Counted from the first letter of the stretch, positions 48,503-58,798 are shown. The stretch: 64,000 nucleotides of DNA from Luteimonas aquatica (GCF_022662575.1 NZ_JALBFU010000002.1:539959-603958); one strand, 5' to 3'. The notes: a model not told the origin generated them from the sequence alone. Numbers and translations are program-made.

Positions 48503-49090
48503 ATGATCGGTCGCCTCAAGGGCATCCTGGTGCATAAGCAGCCGCCCTGGCTGGTCCTGGACGTGCACGGCGTCGGCTACGAGCTGGAAGCGCCGATGAG
48601 CACGTTCTACGACCTGCCCGAGACCGGGCGCGAAGCGGCGCTGTTCACGCACTACGCGGTCCGCGAGGACTCGGTGGCGCTGTACGGCTTCCTGCGCGAG
48701 GCCGAGCGCCAGCTGTTCCGCGACGTGCAGCGGGTGAGCGGCATCGGCGCCAAGATCGCGCTGGCGGTGCTCTCGGGCGTGACCGTGGAGGAATTCGCGC
48801 GGCTGGTGCAGTCCGGCGACGTGCAGGCGCTGACCCGCATCCCCGGCATCGGCAAGAAAACGGCCGAACGCATGGTGGTTGAATTGCGCGATCGCGTCGC
48901 CACCATGGGAAGTGCCACGCCGGCCGTCGCCGGCAAGGGGCCCGCCGATCCGCTTTCGGAGGCGACCATCGCCCTGCAGCAGCTCGGCTACAAGCCCGCC
49001 GAGGCGCAGCGCATGGCCAAGCAGGCCCACACCGACGGCGACAGCGCCGAAACCATCATCCGCAAGGCGCTGCAGTCCGCGCTGCGGTAG
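48503..49090 (+). CDS. ruvA: Holliday-junction DNA helicase subunit RuvA
   Basis: RuvA (195 aa) binds the four-way junction and loads RuvB. The N-terminal OB domain starts [20 protein letters not shown]; two helix-hairpin-helix motifs are seen ([20 protein letters not shown] and [20 protein letters not shown]); the C-terminal domain that contacts RuvB ([20 protein letters not shown]) follows a flexible linker. AGGA lies upstream of the start inside ruvC. In this chromosome ruvB is separated from ruvA by kup and three other genes, about 5.3 kb away. Confidence 0.96.
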   Translation: MIGRLKGILVHKQPPWLVLDVHGVGYELEAPMSTFYDLPETGREAALFTHYAVREDSVALYGFLREAERQLFRDVQRVSGIGAKIALAVLSGVTVEEFARLVQSGDVQALTRIPGIGKKTAERMVVELRDRVATMGSATPAVAGKGPADPLSEATIALQQLGYKPAEAQRMAKQAHTDGDSAETIIRKALQSALR

Positions 49091-49118
49091 GCTGCGCGGA
49101 CGCGGCGACCAGGAATCC

Positions 49119-51041
49119 ATGGGTATTTCCTCGAACAACGACAGTTCCAGCGGCCACGCCGCCGGCCACGGCCATCGCAAGACCGGCCTGCCGGCGCTGG
49201 TGGTGGGCGCGATCGGCGTGGTCTTCGGCGACATCGGCACCAGCCCGCTGTACACGCTGAAGGAGGCCTTCTCGCCGCATTTCGGCCTGGTCGGCAACCA
49301 CGACACCGTGCTCGGCATCCTGTCGCTGGTGTTCTGGGCGCTGATGATCGTGGTGACGATGAAGTACGTCACCATCATCATGCGCGCCGACAACGAGGGC
49401 GAGGGCGGCATCATGGCGCTGATGACCCTGGCCCAGCGCACGCTGTCCAAGGGCGGGCGCTCGGCCTACGTGGTCGGCATCCTCGGCATCTTCGGCGCCT
49501 CGCTGTTCTTCGGCGACGGCGTGATCACGCCGGCGATCTCGGTGCTGGGCGCGGTCGAGGGCCTGGAGGTCGCGGCGCCCGGACTGCACCGTTTCATCGT
49601 GCCGATCACGCTGGTGATCCTGATCACGCTGTTCGTCGCGCAGCGCTTCGGCACGGCCAAGGTCGGCATCGTGTTCGGCCCGATCACCGTGCTGTGGTTC
49701 ATCGCGCTGGCGCTGATCGGCATCTACAACATCATCGAGGCGCCGGAAGTGCTCAAGGCGCTCAATCCGATGTGGGGCGTGCGCTTCTTCATCTCGCACG
49801 GCACCCACTCGGTGCTGATCCTGGGCGTGGTGGTGCTGGCGGTGACCGGCGGCGAGGCGCTGTACGCGGACATGGGCCACTTCGGGCCGCGCCCGATCCG
49901 CTACGCCTGGTACACGATGGTGCTGCCCTGCCTGATGCTCAACTACCTCGGCCAGGGCGCCTTCGTGCTCGGCCATCCGGCGGCGGTGAAGAATCCCTTC
50001 TTCGAGGCGGTGCCGCCGTGGGCGCTGTACCCGATGATCGTGCTGGCGACGATGGCCGCGGTGATCGCCTCGCAGGCGGTGATCACCGGCGCGTACTCGG
50101 TGGCGCGCCAGGCGATGCAGCTGGGCTACATCCCGCGCATGCAGATCAAGCACACCTCGCACGAGACCATCGGCCAGATCTACGTGCCCTACATCAACTG
50201 GGTGCTGGCGATCGCGGTGATCACCGTGGTGCTGGCCTTCCGCAGCTCCACCGCGCTGGCCACTGCCTACGGCATCTCGGTGTCGGCGACCATGCTCATC
50301 GACACCCTGCTGCTGGCGCTGGTGGCGCGCGCGCTGTGGCCGCGCTGGCGCAAGTGGGTGCTGCCGCTGTGCGTGGTGTTCTTCGTGGTCGACGTCGGCT
50401 TCGTCATCGCCAACGGCGCCAAGTTCTTCGACGGCGCCTGGTTCCCGCTGGTGCTGGGCCTGGTGGTGTTCACGCTGCTGCGCACCTGGCGCCGCGGCCG
50501 CGAGCTGCTGCACGAGGAAGTGCGCAAGGAAGGCATCCAGCTCGACAGCTTCCTGCCCGGGCTGATGCTGGCCCCGCCGGTGCGCGTGCCCGGCACGGCG
50601 ATCTTCATGACCGCCGACCAGGGCGTCGTGCCGCACGCGCTGCTGCACAACCTCAAGCACAACAAGGTGCTGCACGAGCGCAACGTGTTCCTCACGGTGA
50701 AGACGCTGACCGTGCCGCACGCGCCCGCGGGCAAGCGGCTGCTGATCGAGCCGATCGGCGACGACTTCTACCGCGTGCTGATCCGCTTCGGCTTCATGGA
50801 GACGCCGGACGTGCCGCTGGCGCTGATGCGCTCCTGCGACCAGGGCGGGGTGTATTTCGACCCGATGGACACGACCTATTTCGCCAGCCGCGAAACGGTG
50901 GTGGCCAGCCGCCACCGCGGCATGCCGATCTGGCGCGACAAGCTGTTCGCCTTCATGCACCGCAACGCCGCGCCGGCGACCGGCTTCTTCCGCATTCCGG
51001 GCAATCGCCTGGTCGAGCTGGGGGCGCAGGTCGAGATCTAG
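49119..51041 (+). CDS. kup: Low-affinity potassium transporter Kup
   Basis: Kup (640 aa) takes up K+ by proton symport. The hydrophobic N-terminal half has about 12 membrane helices, with the family signatures [60 protein letters not shown] and PALL-type [16 protein letters not shown]. The C-terminal about 170 residues are soluble ([20 protein letters not shown]). Earlier in-frame ATGs fall within ruvA; ATG 49119 has AGGAA upstream. The hydrophilic first 20 residues are Ser/His-rich. It may be read from the ruv transcript, since only 28 bases separate it from ruvA. Confidence 0.95.
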   Translation: MGISSNNDSSSGHAAGHGHRKTGLPALVVGAIGVVFGDIGTSPLYTLKEAFSPHFGLVGNHDTVLGILSLVFWALMIVVTMKYVTIIMRADNEGEGGIMALMTLAQRTLSKGGRSAYVVGILGIFGASLFFGDGVITPAISVLGAVEGLEVAAPGLHRFIVPITLVILITLFVAQRFGTAKVGIVFGPITVLWFIALALIGIYNIIEAPEVLKALNPMWGVRFFISHGTHSVLILGVVVLAVTGGEALYADMGHFGPRPIRYAWYTMVLPCLMLNYLGQGAFVLGHPAAVKNPFFEAVPPWALYPMIVLATMAAVIASQAVITGAYSVARQAMQLGYIPRMQIKHTSHETIGQIYVPYINWVLAIAVITVVLAFRSSTALATAYGISVSATMLIDTLLLALVARALWPRWRKWVLPLCVVFFVVDVGFVIANGAKFFDGAWFPLVLGLVVFTLLRTWRRGRELLHEEVRKEGIQLDSFLPGLMLAPPVRVPGTAIFMTADQGVVPHALLHNLKHNKVLHERNVFLTVKTLTVPHAPAGKRLLIEPIGDDFYRVLIRFGFMETPDVPLALMRSCDQGGVYFDPMDTTYFASRETVVASRHRGMPIWRDKLFAFMHRNAAPATGFFRIPGNRLVELGAQVEI

Positions 51042-51090
51042 GCCTGCTGTTTCCTGCTTCGTCGAACGAGCGTGATCGGACCGGGAATCG

Positions 51091-51119
51091 CTGGACTCCT
51101 GCCTGCGCAGGAAGGACGG
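51091..51119. repeat. Single diverged REP element
   Basis: CTGGACTCCTGCCTGCGCAG with continuation to 51119 matches the REP arm at 32422-32450 in 25 of 29 positions by hand alignment. It contains a CCTGC / GCAGG hairpin and sits in the convergent gap between kup and the DUF1579-like gene. Confidence 0.75.
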
Positions 51120-51135
51120 GTCCGGCTTTCGCCCG

Positions 51136-51747
51136 CTAGGGCGTCGCCTTGACCCGGGTGTCGGTCGCGATCCAGTTGACTTCCCAGTGCGCGCCGCCGT
51201 CGGCGGAGAACGCCTGCACGAAGCGGTAGACGTCCGGCGTCACCGGCAGGATCTCGAAGCGCACCAGCACCATGCGGCCGTCCTCGAGCACGTCCTGGCC
51301 GTAGAACAGGCCGCGCCCGTCCTCGAAGCGGCCGTACATCGGCGCGGCCAGCGTGCCGAGGCGGCTGTTGGAGAAGTTGAGGCTCCATTGCCGCGACTTG
51401 GGGTTGTACAGGCGCAGGCTCAGGCCCTCGATGCGGCGCCCCGCCGCGCCCTCGACCCGCAGCTCCAGCAGGTTGGCGCGGCCGTCCAGGACCTTGCCGG
51501 CCACCGAGGTGCCGGCGAATTCGAGCCAGGTGTCCGGCGAGTCGCTGAGCGGCTCCTGCAGCAGCTTCAGCTCGGTGCGCCAGGCGCCGATCTCGAAATC
51601 GAAGTCGTGCTGGCCGTCCCCGGCGGCCGGTTTCGCGTCCTGCGGCGCTTGCGCGGGGGCGGGCAGGGCGCAGGCCAGCAGGCCGGTCAGCAGGGCGGCG
51701 CGGAGTCCGGCGGGCAATGCCGGGCGGGACGGGGCGGGCGAGGGCAT
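51136..51747 (-). CDS. Exported DUF1579-like protein
   Basis: A 203-aa protein with a signal peptide (core [20 protein letters not shown]) and a beta-rich domain opening [20 protein letters not shown], similar to DUF1579-type lipocalin-like proteins. Repeating strands include [40 protein letters not shown] and [20 protein letters not shown], which suggest a closed beta barrel that could bind a small hydrophobic ligand. The start at 51747 has AGGAGAG at good spacing; an in-frame ATG 30 bases upstream lacks it. It is divergent from the MocR regulator across an 80-bp region and may be under its control. Confidence 0.78.
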   Translation of the reverse strand: MPSPAPSRPALPAGLRAALLTGLLACALPAPAQAPQDAKPAAGDGQHDFDFEIGAWRTELKLLQEPLSDSPDTWLEFAGTSVAGKVLDGRANLLELRVEGAAGRRIEGLSLRLYNPKSRQWSLNFSNSRLGTLAAPMYGRFEDGRGLFYGQDVLEDGRMVLVRFEILPVTPDVYRFVQAFSADGGAHWEVNWIATDTRVKATP

Positions 51748-51827
51748 GCGGACTCTCCTGGGCGGCGATCGCGGCACTGTAGGCGCGAAGTGGTACTGTG
51801 GAAATCGCCAATTCCAGCCAATCGGCC

Positions 51828-53237
51828 ATGACCACTTTCCATCTGCCGCTGGACAGGTCCGCCGGCGTCCCCCTGCACCGCCAGATCCGCGAGGGCATCC
51901 GCCAGGCCATTCTCGCGGGCGCGCTGCGGCCGGGGCAGCGGCTGCCGTCCACGCGCGCGCTCGCCGCCGAACTGGCGGTGTCGCGGCTGCCGGTGCTGGC
52001 GGCCTACGAACAGCTGCGCCACGAGTGCTATGTGGAGGGGCGCACCGGGGCGGGGACCTACGTCAGCCAGTCGCTGCCCGAGGATCTCTTGTGCTCGCGG
52101 CCGGCGGCCGGCGTCGCGCCGCGGTGGCCGCAGGCGCGGGACGCCGGCGGCCTCGGGCCGTTCCGGATGAGCCTGCCGGCGCTGGACCGGTTTCCGCATG
52201 CCGCCTGGGCGCGGCTGGTGGCGCGGCACGCGCGCGACCTCGCGCCCGCGCACATGGCCTACGGCGATCCGGCCGGGCTGCCCGCGCTGCGCCTGGCCAT
52301 CGCCGAACACCTGCGCGCCGCGCGCGGAATGCGCTGCGAGGCCGAGCAGGTGCTGGTGGTGTCCGGGTCGCAGGCCGCGCTGCGCCTGGCCGCCGCGGTG
52401 CTGCTCGCGCCCGGCGACGGCGTGGCGGTGGAGGAGCCGGGCTATCCCGGCGCGCGTGCGGCGCTGACGGCCAACGGGGCGGTGCCGCTGCCGGTGCCGG
52501 TGGATGCGGAAGGCATCGACGTGGCCGCGCTGCAGGCGCATGGCGGGCGGGTGCGTGCCGCCTATGTCACGCCCGCGCACCAGTATCCGCTGGGCATGTC
52601 GATGACCGCCGCGCGGCGGCTGGCGCTGCTCGACTGGGCCGCGCGCAGCGACGCCTGGGTGTTGGAGGACGACTACGACAGCGAGTACCGCTACGTCAGC
52701 CGCCCGCTCGGCGCGCTGCAGGGCATGGACGCGCACGATCGCGTGGTCTACGTCGGCACCTTCAGCAAGGTGCTGTTTCCGGCGCTGCGGATCGGCTATC
52801 TGGTGGTGCCGCCGGCGCTGCTGGACGCGTTCGTGCGGGCACGCCTGGCCTTCGACCTGTTCCCGCCGACGCTGTACCAGTCGGCGCTCGCCGAATTCCT
52901 GCGCGAGGGCCATTTCGCCCGGCACCTGCGCCGCATGCGCGGCGTGTACCAGGGGCGGCGCGATGCGCTGCTGGCCGCGCTGGCGCGGCATTGCGGCGAC
53001 CGGCTCCGCGTCCACAACGCCGACGCGGGCCTGCACGTGGCGGCGCTGCTGGCCGAAGGCCTGGACGAGGCGCGGGTCATGGAACGCATGCGCGAACGCG
53101 GCCTGACGGCGACGGCGCTGTCCGGCTGCTATGTCGGCCCGGCGCGCCGCGACGGCCTGCTGCTCGGCTTCGGCGGTTCGGACGAGGGCCGCCTGCGGGA
53201 GGCCGCGCGCGTGCTGGGCGAACTGCTGCGCGCGTGA
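51828..53237 (+). CDS. MocR-family (GntR-aminotransferase) transcriptional regulator
   Basis: A 469-aa MocR/PdxR-type regulator. An N-terminal GntR winged helix (about 5-75; [36 protein letters not shown]) is fused to a fold-type I aminotransferase domain (about 110-469). PLP-site features include [54 protein letters not shown] and the Schiff-base lysine in [18 protein letters not shown]. Members sense PLP or amine/amino-acid derivatives and regulate adjacent genes. It is divergent from the DUF1579-like gene and upstream of a luciferase-like oxidoreductase. ATG 51828 is chosen over GTG 51798; neither has a strong ribosome-binding site. Confidence 0.92.
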   Translation: MTTFHLPLDRSAGVPLHRQIREGIRQAILAGALRPGQRLPSTRALAAELAVSRLPVLAAYEQLRHECYVEGRTGAGTYVSQSLPEDLLCSRPAAGVAPRWPQARDAGGLGPFRMSLPALDRFPHAAWARLVARHARDLAPAHMAYGDPAGLPALRLAIAEHLRAARGMRCEAEQVLVVSGSQAALRLAAAVLLAPGDGVAVEEPGYPGARAALTANGAVPLPVPVDAEGIDVAALQAHGGRVRAAYVTPAHQYPLGMSMTAARRLALLDWAARSDAWVLEDDYDSEYRYVSRPLGALQGMDAHDRVVYVGTFSKVLFPALRIGYLVVPPALLDAFVRARLAFDLFPPTLYQSALAEFLREGHFARHLRRMRGVYQGRRDALLAALARHCGDRLRVHNADAGLHVAALLAEGLDEARVMERMRERGLTATALSGCYVGPARRDGLLLGFGGSDEGRLREAARVLGELLRA

Positions 53238-53296
53238 CGCGCGCGGATCGCAGCATCCCGCCCGCGCCGCTGACAGCCGCGCATCGCCGTCGCACC

Positions 53297-54313
53297 ATGC
53301 TCGGCACCCACGCCGCCGCCGCACCAATGCTTCCGTATTCGCTCCTGGATCTCGCCCCCGTCACCGAGGGCAGCGATCCGCGCCAGGCCTTCGCCAACTC
53401 CCTCGATCTCGCCCGTCATGCCGAGGCGCTCGGCTACAAGCGCTACTGGCTGGCCGAGCACCACAACATGCCGGGGATCGCCTCGGCCGCCACCGCGGTG
53501 CTGATCGGGCACATCGCCGGCGGCACGCGCGCCATCCGCGTCGGCGCCGGCGGCATCATGCTGCCCAACCACGCGCCGCTGCAGGTGGCCGAGCAGTTCG
53601 GCACGCTGGCCTCGCTGTACCCGGACCGCATCGATCTCGGCCTGGGCCGCGCCCCCGGCACCGATCAGGCCACGGCGCGTGCGCTGCGCCGCTATTACGA
53701 CAGCGCCGACGACTTCCCGCGCGACGTGGCGGAGCTGCTGCGCTATTTCGACCCGGCGCAGCCGGGGCAGGCGGTGCGCGCCGTGCCCGGGGCCGGTCTG
53801 GCGGTGCCGGTGTGGATCCTGGGTTCCAGCTTGTTCGGCGCGCAATTGGCGGCCGCGCTCGGCCTGCCGTACGCCTTCGCCTCGCATTTCGCGCCGGCCG
53901 CGATGGAGGAGGCGCTGGCGCTGTACCGGCGCGACTTCCGGCCTTCCCGGCATCTCGACCGGCCGCACGCGATGCTGGCCCTGAACGTGGTGGCCGCCGC
54001 CAGCGGCGCCGAGGCGCGGCGGCTGTTCACCACCCAGCAGCAGAGCTTCGTGCGGCTGCGCCGCGGCCAGCCGGGGCTGATCCCGCCGCCGATCGACGAC
54101 ATCGAGGCCTACTGGACCCCGGCGGAGAAGGCCATGACCGAGGCCGCGCTGGCCTGCGCCGTGGTCGGCGATCCGGCCCAGGTGCGCGAGGGCATCGCCG
54201 CCTTCGTCGCCCGCCACCGGCCGGACGAGCTGATGCTCACCGCCAACGTCTTCGACCACGCCGCGCGCAAGGCCTCCTTCGCGCTGGCCGCCGAGGCGTT
54301 CGCCGCCGGCTAG
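53297..54313 (+). CDS. LLM-class flavin-dependent oxidoreductase (YhbW-like)
   Basis: A luciferase-like monooxygenase, 338 aa from ATG 53297 or 328 aa from ATG 53327. It resembles E. coli YhbW along its length: [80 protein letters not shown] and [20 protein letters not shown]. The family uses FMNH2 or F420 in a TIM barrel; this group probably binds FMN. The shorter start is closer to YhbW, but neither has a Shine-Dalgarno sequence. It follows the MocR gene by 59 bases and precedes ruvB by 59 bases. Substrate unknown. Confidence 0.88.
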   Translation: MLGTHAAAAPMLPYSLLDLAPVTEGSDPRQAFANSLDLARHAEALGYKRYWLAEHHNMPGIASAATAVLIGHIAGGTRAIRVGAGGIMLPNHAPLQVAEQFGTLASLYPDRIDLGLGRAPGTDQATARALRRYYDSADDFPRDVAELLRYFDPAQPGQAVRAVPGAGLAVPVWILGSSLFGAQLAAALGLPYAFASHFAPAAMEEALALYRRDFRPSRHLDRPHAMLALNVVAAASGAEARRLFTTQQQSFVRLRRGQPGLIPPPIDDIEAYWTPAEKAMTEAALACAVVGDPAQVREGIAAFVARHRPDELMLTANVFDHAARKASFALAAEAFAAG

Positions 54314-54372
54314 CGCCGCCGCCGTCCGCGCGGGCGTTCGTCGCGCCGCCCGCACGTGAGAACATAGCGGCC

Positions 54373-55413
54373 ATGACAGACGACCGCCTCATCGCCGCCG
54401 GCGCCACCCGCGAGGACGACGCCGCGGAGGCCTCGATCCGCCCCAGGCGCCTGGACGAGTACCTCGGCCAGCAGCCGGTGCGCGAGCAGCTGGGCATCTA
54501 TATCGAAGCGGCCAAGCAGCGCCGCGAGGCGCTCGACCACGTGCTGATCTTCGGGCCGCCGGGCCTGGGCAAGACCACGCTCTCGCACGTGATCGCCAAC
54601 GAGCTGGGCGTCAACCTGCGCATCACCTCCGGCCCGGTGATCGAGAAGGCCGGCGACCTGGCCGCGCTGCTGACCAACCTGCAGCCGCACGACGTGCTGT
54701 TCATCGACGAGATCCATCGCCTCTCGCCGCTGGTGGAGGAGGTGCTGTACCCGGCGATGGAGGATTTCCAGATCGACATCATGATCGGCGAGGGCCCCGC
54801 CGCGCGCTCGATCAAGCTCGACCTGCCGCCCTTCACCCTGATCGGCGCCACCACCCGCGCCGGCCTGCTCACCGCGCCCCTGCGCGACCGCTTCGGCATC
54901 GTGCAGCGGCTGGAGTTCTACAGCGCGGACGAACTCACCCGCATCGTGCGCCGCTCGGCGCAGATCCTCGGCATCGAATGCGCGCCGGAGGGTGCGGCCG
55001 AGATCGCGCGCCGCTCGCGCGGCACCCCGCGCATCGCCAACCGCCTGCTGCGCCGCGTGCGCGACTACGCGCAGGTCAAGGCCGGCGGCCGGATCGACCA
55101 TGCCGTCGCGCATGCGGCGATGCAGATGCTCAAGGTCGACCCGGAAGGCTTCGACGACCTCGACCGCCGCCTGCTGCGGCTGATCATCGACAACTTCGAC
55201 GGTGGCCCGGTCGGCGTGGAATCGCTGGCGGCGGCCTTGAGCGAGGAGCGCGGCACGCTCGAGGACGTGATCGAGCCGTACCTGATCCAGCAGGGATTCC
55301 TGGTGCGCACCGCGCGCGGCCGCATGGCCTCGCACAAGGCCTACCGCCACCTCGGCCTGCGTCCGAAGACGCGCGAGCCCGGTCCCGGCGAGCCCGAGGA
55401 ACTGTTCCAGTGA
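54373..55413 (+). CDS. ruvB: Holliday-junction branch-migration ATPase RuvB
   Basis: RuvB (346 aa) is the AAA+ motor that drives Holliday-junction branch migration with RuvA. The start [20 protein letters not shown] leads to [20 protein letters not shown], Walker [21 protein letters not shown], Walker [21 protein letters not shown], sensor-1 [20 protein letters not shown] and the C-terminal winged helix ([36 protein letters not shown]). It is separated from ruvC-ruvA by about 5 kb but stays upstream of ybgC-tol, as in related genomes. Confidence 0.97.
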   Translation: MTDDRLIAAGATREDDAAEASIRPRRLDEYLGQQPVREQLGIYIEAAKQRREALDHVLIFGPPGLGKTTLSHVIANELGVNLRITSGPVIEKAGDLAALLTNLQPHDVLFIDEIHRLSPLVEEVLYPAMEDFQIDIMIGEGPAARSIKLDLPPFTLIGATTRAGLLTAPLRDRFGIVQRLEFYSADELTRIVRRSAQILGIECAPEGAAEIARRSRGTPRIANRLLRRVRDYAQVKAGGRIDHAVAHAAMQMLKVDPEGFDDLDRRLLRLIIDNFDGGPVGVESLAAALSEERGTLEDVIEPYLIQQGFLVRTARGRMASHKAYRHLGLRPKTREPGPGEPEELFQ

Positions 55414-55497
55414 GGCGGCCGAAACGAAATGGCGGATGAACCCCGCGCCGTTGCGCGTCGGCGCGCCATGCTCGGCTCGAGCATGCTCCGATCGACC

Positions 55498-55920
55498 ATG
55501 AACGAAACATTCAGGCACCCGGTCCGGGTTTACTGGGAAGATACCGACGCCGGCGGCGTGGTCTACCACGCGCAATATCTGGCGTTCCTGGAGCGCGCAC
55601 GCACCGAATGGCTGCGCGCGCGAGGCCACGGCCAGGAACTTCTGCGCGAGGTCCACGATCTGGTGTTCGTGGTGCGGGCGATGCGGATCGACTTCCGCAA
55701 GCCGGCGCGTCTGGACGACGCGCTCGAGGTGTCGGTGGCTTTGCGCCAGTGCCGGCGCGCCAGCCTGGTGATCGCGCAGGCCATCCGTCGCGGCGGCGAG
55801 GTGCTGCTCGATGCGGAGGTGCGGATTGCCGCGGTCGGCGCCTCCGGGTTCCGTCCGCGCGGCATTCCGGACGCCCTGTACGACGAACTCAAACTTCTTG
55901 AAGACACGATTGCGGAGTAA
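55498..55920 (+). CDS. ybgC: Tol-Pal-associated acyl-CoA thioesterase YbgC
   Basis: A 140-aa hot-dog thioesterase at the head of the tol-pal cluster. HPVRVYWEDTDAGGVVYHAQ contains the catalytic Asp of the DTDAxGVVYH motif, followed by FLERARTEWLRARGHGQELL and VVRAMRIDFRKPARLDDALE. It hydrolyses short or long acyl-CoA/ACP thioesters at the membrane. The longest frame begins at 55429 (MADEPRAVARRR) but the residues before MNETFRHPVRV are not family-like, so ATG 55498 is chosen; intermediate ATGs at 55468 and 55483 are possible. It ends six bases before tolQ. Confidence 0.92.
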   Translation: MNETFRHPVRVYWEDTDAGGVVYHAQYLAFLERARTEWLRARGHGQELLREVHDLVFVVRAMRIDFRKPARLDDALEVSVALRQCRRASLVIAQAIRRGGEVLLDAEVRIAAVGASGFRPRGIPDALYDELKLLEDTIAE

Positions 55921-55926
55921 CAACGG

Positions 55927-56724
55927 ATGAGTGCATTGCCCATGCTGCTGCAAACCACGGCCGAGCCGCTGCCGGAGCAGGCCGCCGCCGCCGCGACCGA
56001 GCTGGCCGCCGATCCCGCCGCCGCCAATACCGCCGCAGCCGCAGCCGGCAACCATCTGGACATCATCGGCCTGGTGCTGCACGCCTCGATCCCGGTGCAG
56101 TTCGTGATGCTGCTGCTGCTGGCCGCCTCGGTCGTGTCCTGGGTGATCATCTTCCGCAAGCGCAGCGTGCTGGCGCGCGCCGAGAAGGAGGCCGACCGCT
56201 TCGAGGAGCGCTTCTGGTCCGGCGCCGACCTGTCCAAGCTCTACTCCGGCGCCACCGAGCGCAGCCGCGACATCGGCGGCCTGGAGGCGATCTTCGAGGG
56301 CGGCTTCCGCGAGTTCAACCGCATCCGCCAGCGCCGCGGCGTCGACAGCCGCATCCAGCTCGAGGGCGCGCAGCGCGCCATGCGCGTGACCACCTCGCGC
56401 GAGCTCGACGGCCTGGAGCGCAACCTGGAATTCCTCGCCAACGTCGGCTCGATCAGTCCCTACGTCGGCCTGTTCGGCACGGTGTGGGGCATCATGATTT
56501 CGTTCCAGGGCCTGGCCAACGTCAAGGAAGCCACCATCGCCAGCGTCGCGCCCGGCATCTCCGAGGCGCTGATCGCCACCGCCATGGGCCTGTTCGCGGC
56601 CATCCCGGCGGTCTGGGCCTACAACCGCTTCGCCACCAAGGTGGAGCGCATCGGCGTGCGCTACGACGCCTTCGCCGAGGAGTTCTCCTCGATCCTGCAG
56701 CGGCAGTCGCACCTGGATGAATGA
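55927..56724 (+). CDS. tolQ: Tol-Pal inner-membrane protein TolQ
   Basis: TolQ (265 aa) is the MotA/ExbB-family subunit that forms the proton-driven stator with TolR. Three membrane helices are seen: about 60-82 (VMLLLLAASVVSWVIIF), about 165-185 (FLANVGSISPYVGLFGTVWG region) and about 205-225 (ALIATAMGLFAAIPAVWAYN). The cytoplasmic loop carries LEAIFEGGFREFNRIRQRRG. Compared with E. coli TolQ (230 aa) the N-terminus has an extra Ala/Glu-rich stretch of about 35 residues (EQAAAAATELAADPAAANTA), expected in the periplasm. No other convincing start exists in between. Confidence 0.95.
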   Translation: MSALPMLLQTTAEPLPEQAAAAATELAADPAAANTAAAAAGNHLDIIGLVLHASIPVQFVMLLLLAASVVSWVIIFRKRSVLARAEKEADRFEERFWSGADLSKLYSGATERSRDIGGLEAIFEGGFREFNRIRQRRGVDSRIQLEGAQRAMRVTTSRELDGLERNLEFLANVGSISPYVGLFGTVWGIMISFQGLANVKEATIASVAPGISEALIATAMGLFAAIPAVWAYNRFATKVERIGVRYDAFAEEFSSILQRQSHLDE

Positions 56725-56835
56725 CGGACGGCGCATGCGCATCGACGCTCGCCGCATTTCCCGCCGCCCCGCCGATGCCGTCAGCCCCGAACCGCCGCCG
56801 CGCACGTTGAAGAGACCAGACACGAGGATTCCGAC

Positions 56836-57276
56836 ATGGCCCTGACCGCCACCGGCCGCCGCATCCGCAAGCGCAAGCTCAAGGCCGAGATCAACGTCGT
56901 GCCCTACATCGACGTGATGCTGGTGCTGCTGATCATCTTCATGGTGACCGCGCCGCTGATGAACCTGGGCGTGGACATCGACCTGCCGCAGTCCAACGCC
57001 AAGTCGATCGAGGAGAAGAAGGACCCGATCGTGGTCAGCGTCGACACCGCGGGCAACTACTTCCTGGCGGTGAAGGCCGGCAGCAACGAGGCCATCGCCA
57101 GCGCCGACCTGGAAGCCAAGGTCGGCGCCATCGTGCGCCAGAACCCCAAGCAGGCGGTGTTCGTCGCCGGCGACGGCAGCGCCAACTACCAGAAGGTGAT
57201 GGACGCGATGGTGCTGCTGCAGCGCGCCGGCGTGGAGAAGGTTGGCCTGATGAGCCAGCCGAAGAACGGGAACTGA
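56836..57276 (+). CDS. tolR: Tol-Pal inner-membrane protein TolR
   Basis: TolR (146 aa), ExbD family. A basic cytoplasmic N-terminus (GRRIRKRKLKAEINVVPYID) leads into a single membrane helix (about 24-44) that carries the essential proton-path aspartate D26. A periplasmic domain (about 60-146; IVVSVDTAGNYFLAVKAGSN, NYQKVMDAMVLLQRAGVEKV) can bind peptidoglycan in the active state. It follows tolQ after a 111-bp gap and is followed after 15 bases by a second TolR-like gene. Confidence 0.96.
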   Translation: MALTATGRRIRKRKLKAEINVVPYIDVMLVLLIIFMVTAPLMNLGVDIDLPQSNAKSIEEKKDPIVVSVDTAGNYFLAVKAGSNEAIASADLEAKVGAIVRQNPKQAVFVAGDGSANYQKVMDAMVLLQRAGVEKVGLMSQPKNGN

Positions 57277-57291
57277 GGCCGCAGGCGGGCG

Positions 57292-57726
57292 ATGAGCAAG
57301 GCCACGGGAATCAAGAAGAGCAGGCTGGCGCTGATCCTGGCAGTGGCGGGATTGGGCGCGCTGCTCGCCCTGTTGCCGGTCGCGGCGCTGCTGTGGCCGT
57401 TCTTCCGCGCGATGTCCGGCCCCGCGGTGCCGCTGACGCTGGATGAGCTGCCCCGCGCCGAAAGGCAGGCCGGCATCGAGATCGTGATCCTCGCCGCCGG
57501 CGACTATCGCTTCGTCCCGCCGGGCGGTTCGGCGGAGGTGCTGGTCGCGGCGGACCTGGAACGCAAGGCGCACGCGCTCGCCGGGCGCGATCCCGGGCAG
57601 AAGGTGTACGTGGGAGGCGAAGCCGGCGTCGGCTACCAGAAGGTCGTCGACACGCTGGCGCTGCTTCGCCGCGCCGGCCTGGACAAGATCGCCGTGGTCG
57701 CGCAATCGCGAGAGGAAGGCCGCTGA
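57292..57726 (+). CDS. TolR-like paralogue lacking the membrane aspartate
   Basis: A 144-aa protein between tolR and tolA. One membrane helix (about 12-38, LALILAVAGLGALLALLPVA) has no acidic residue, so the D26 equivalent of TolR is missing. Its periplasmic domain (62-138) aligns with TolR 65-141 without a gap, with about 30 of 77 identical residues by my hand count; the best-kept block is YQKVVDTLALLRRAGLDKIA. It starts 15 bases after the tolR stop and its stop overlaps the tolA start by one base, so it is inside the operon and translationally coupled to tolA. It cannot be a proton-driven stator subunit in the usual way. It could modulate TolQR, bind peptidoglycan, or be a decaying duplicate; the intact frame and coupling argue for function. 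Confidence 0.82.
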   Translation: MSKATGIKKSRLALILAVAGLGALLALLPVAALLWPFFRAMSGPAVPLTLDELPRAERQAGIEIVILAAGDYRFVPPGGSAEVLVAADLERKAHALAGRDPGQKVYVGGEAGVGYQKVVDTLALLRRAGLDKIAVVAQSREEGR

Positions 57727-58682
57727 TGCGCGAGACCCGCGCCGACACCACACAGGGCGTGATCCTGGCGCTGCTGCTGCATGCGCTGCTGTTCGCGCTG
57801 ATGTTCGTCGGCCTGTGGTGGACGCGCAGCGAATCGCCCGCGGGCGCGGCAGGCGCGCCGGTGAGCGCCGAGCTGATGGATTCCAGCGACCTGTCGGCGG
57901 CGATGCGCCGCACGCTGCAGAAGCGCCCGGAGCCTGTGGAGCCGGAGCCGCCCTCGAAGCAGCCGATCGAGGTGGACGCCACGCCGCTGCCGCAGCCGAT
58001 CCCCGAGCCGAACCCGCAGGATTCGCAGGTGGAGCCGCAATTCCAGGCGCAGGAGCGCATTCCCGAGCCGTCCGACACCGACCAGGAGAAGGTCGAGCGC
58101 GACGCGATCTCGGCCGAGACCCGCGAGCGCGAGCAGGAAGAGAAGCGCCGCCAGGAGCAGATCGACCTGACCGAGCGCCAGCGCCAGGAAGAGATCGAGA
58201 AGAAGCAGCGCCTGGCCGAGCAGCAGAAGCAGGACGAGCTGAAGAAGCTGCAGAACGAGATGGCCAAGGCCAAGCGCGAGGCCGATCTGGCCGAGCAGAA
58301 GCTCAAGCAGATCGCCAACCTGCGCGCGTCGCAGGCTTCGCAGCAGCAGGCGACGGCGAGCGCGACCGCGCCGCCGGGAGGGCCGCAAGGCGTCGACAAC
58401 GCATTGCTGGGCCGCTACAAGTCGGCGCTGCAGGAGGCGATCCTGCGCAACTGGACGCGTCCGGACAACGTGCCGCTTGGCCAGCGCTGCCGCATCGTCA
58501 TCCGCCAGCTGCCGGGCGGCGAGGTCATCGATGCCAAGGCCGATCCGAGCTGCCCCTACGACGAACTCGGCAGGCGCTCGGTGGAGGCGGCGGTCCTCAA
58601 GGCCCAGCCGCTGCCATACGCTGGCTTCGAATCCGTCTTCAGCCGGACGTTGAATCTGACCTTCGAAGCCCAAGACCGCTGA
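57726..58682 (+). CDS. tolA: Tol-Pal linker protein TolA
   Basis: TolA (318 aa) spans the periplasm from TolQR to TolB/Pal. An N-terminal membrane helix (about 10-31, GVILALLLHALLFALMFVGL) is followed by a Pro/Glu-rich segment, a long charged coiled coil (about 118-205; REREQEEKRRQEQIDLTERQ, KKQRLAEQQKQDELKKLQNE) and a C-terminal globular domain (about 225-318; LLGRYKSALQEAILRNWTRP, GEVIDAKADPSCPYDELGRR). Its A of ATG is the last base of the preceding TGA. The C-terminal domain is the TolB/Pal and colicin contact site in other species. Confidence 0.95.
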   Translation: MRETRADTTQGVILALLLHALLFALMFVGLWWTRSESPAGAAGAPVSAELMDSSDLSAAMRRTLQKRPEPVEPEPPSKQPIEVDATPLPQPIPEPNPQDSQVEPQFQAQERIPEPSDTDQEKVERDAISAETREREQEEKRRQEQIDLTERQRQEEIEKKQRLAEQQKQDELKKLQNEMAKAKREADLAEQKLKQIANLRASQASQQQATASATAPPGGPQGVDNALLGRYKSALQEAILRNWTRPDNVPLGQRCRIVIRQLPGGEVIDAKADPSCPYDELGRRSVEAAVLKAQPLPYAGFESVFSRTLNLTFEAQDR

Positions 58683-58798
58683 CGGTCACGATCCAGTCTC
58701 CCGGGACGCGGAGAATGCGGCCGCCTGGCCCGTTCAGCTTGAAGCCCCGTTCACGTACACCCTGTCACGCTTTCCCATCCCTCGGATCCCCGTTGACC

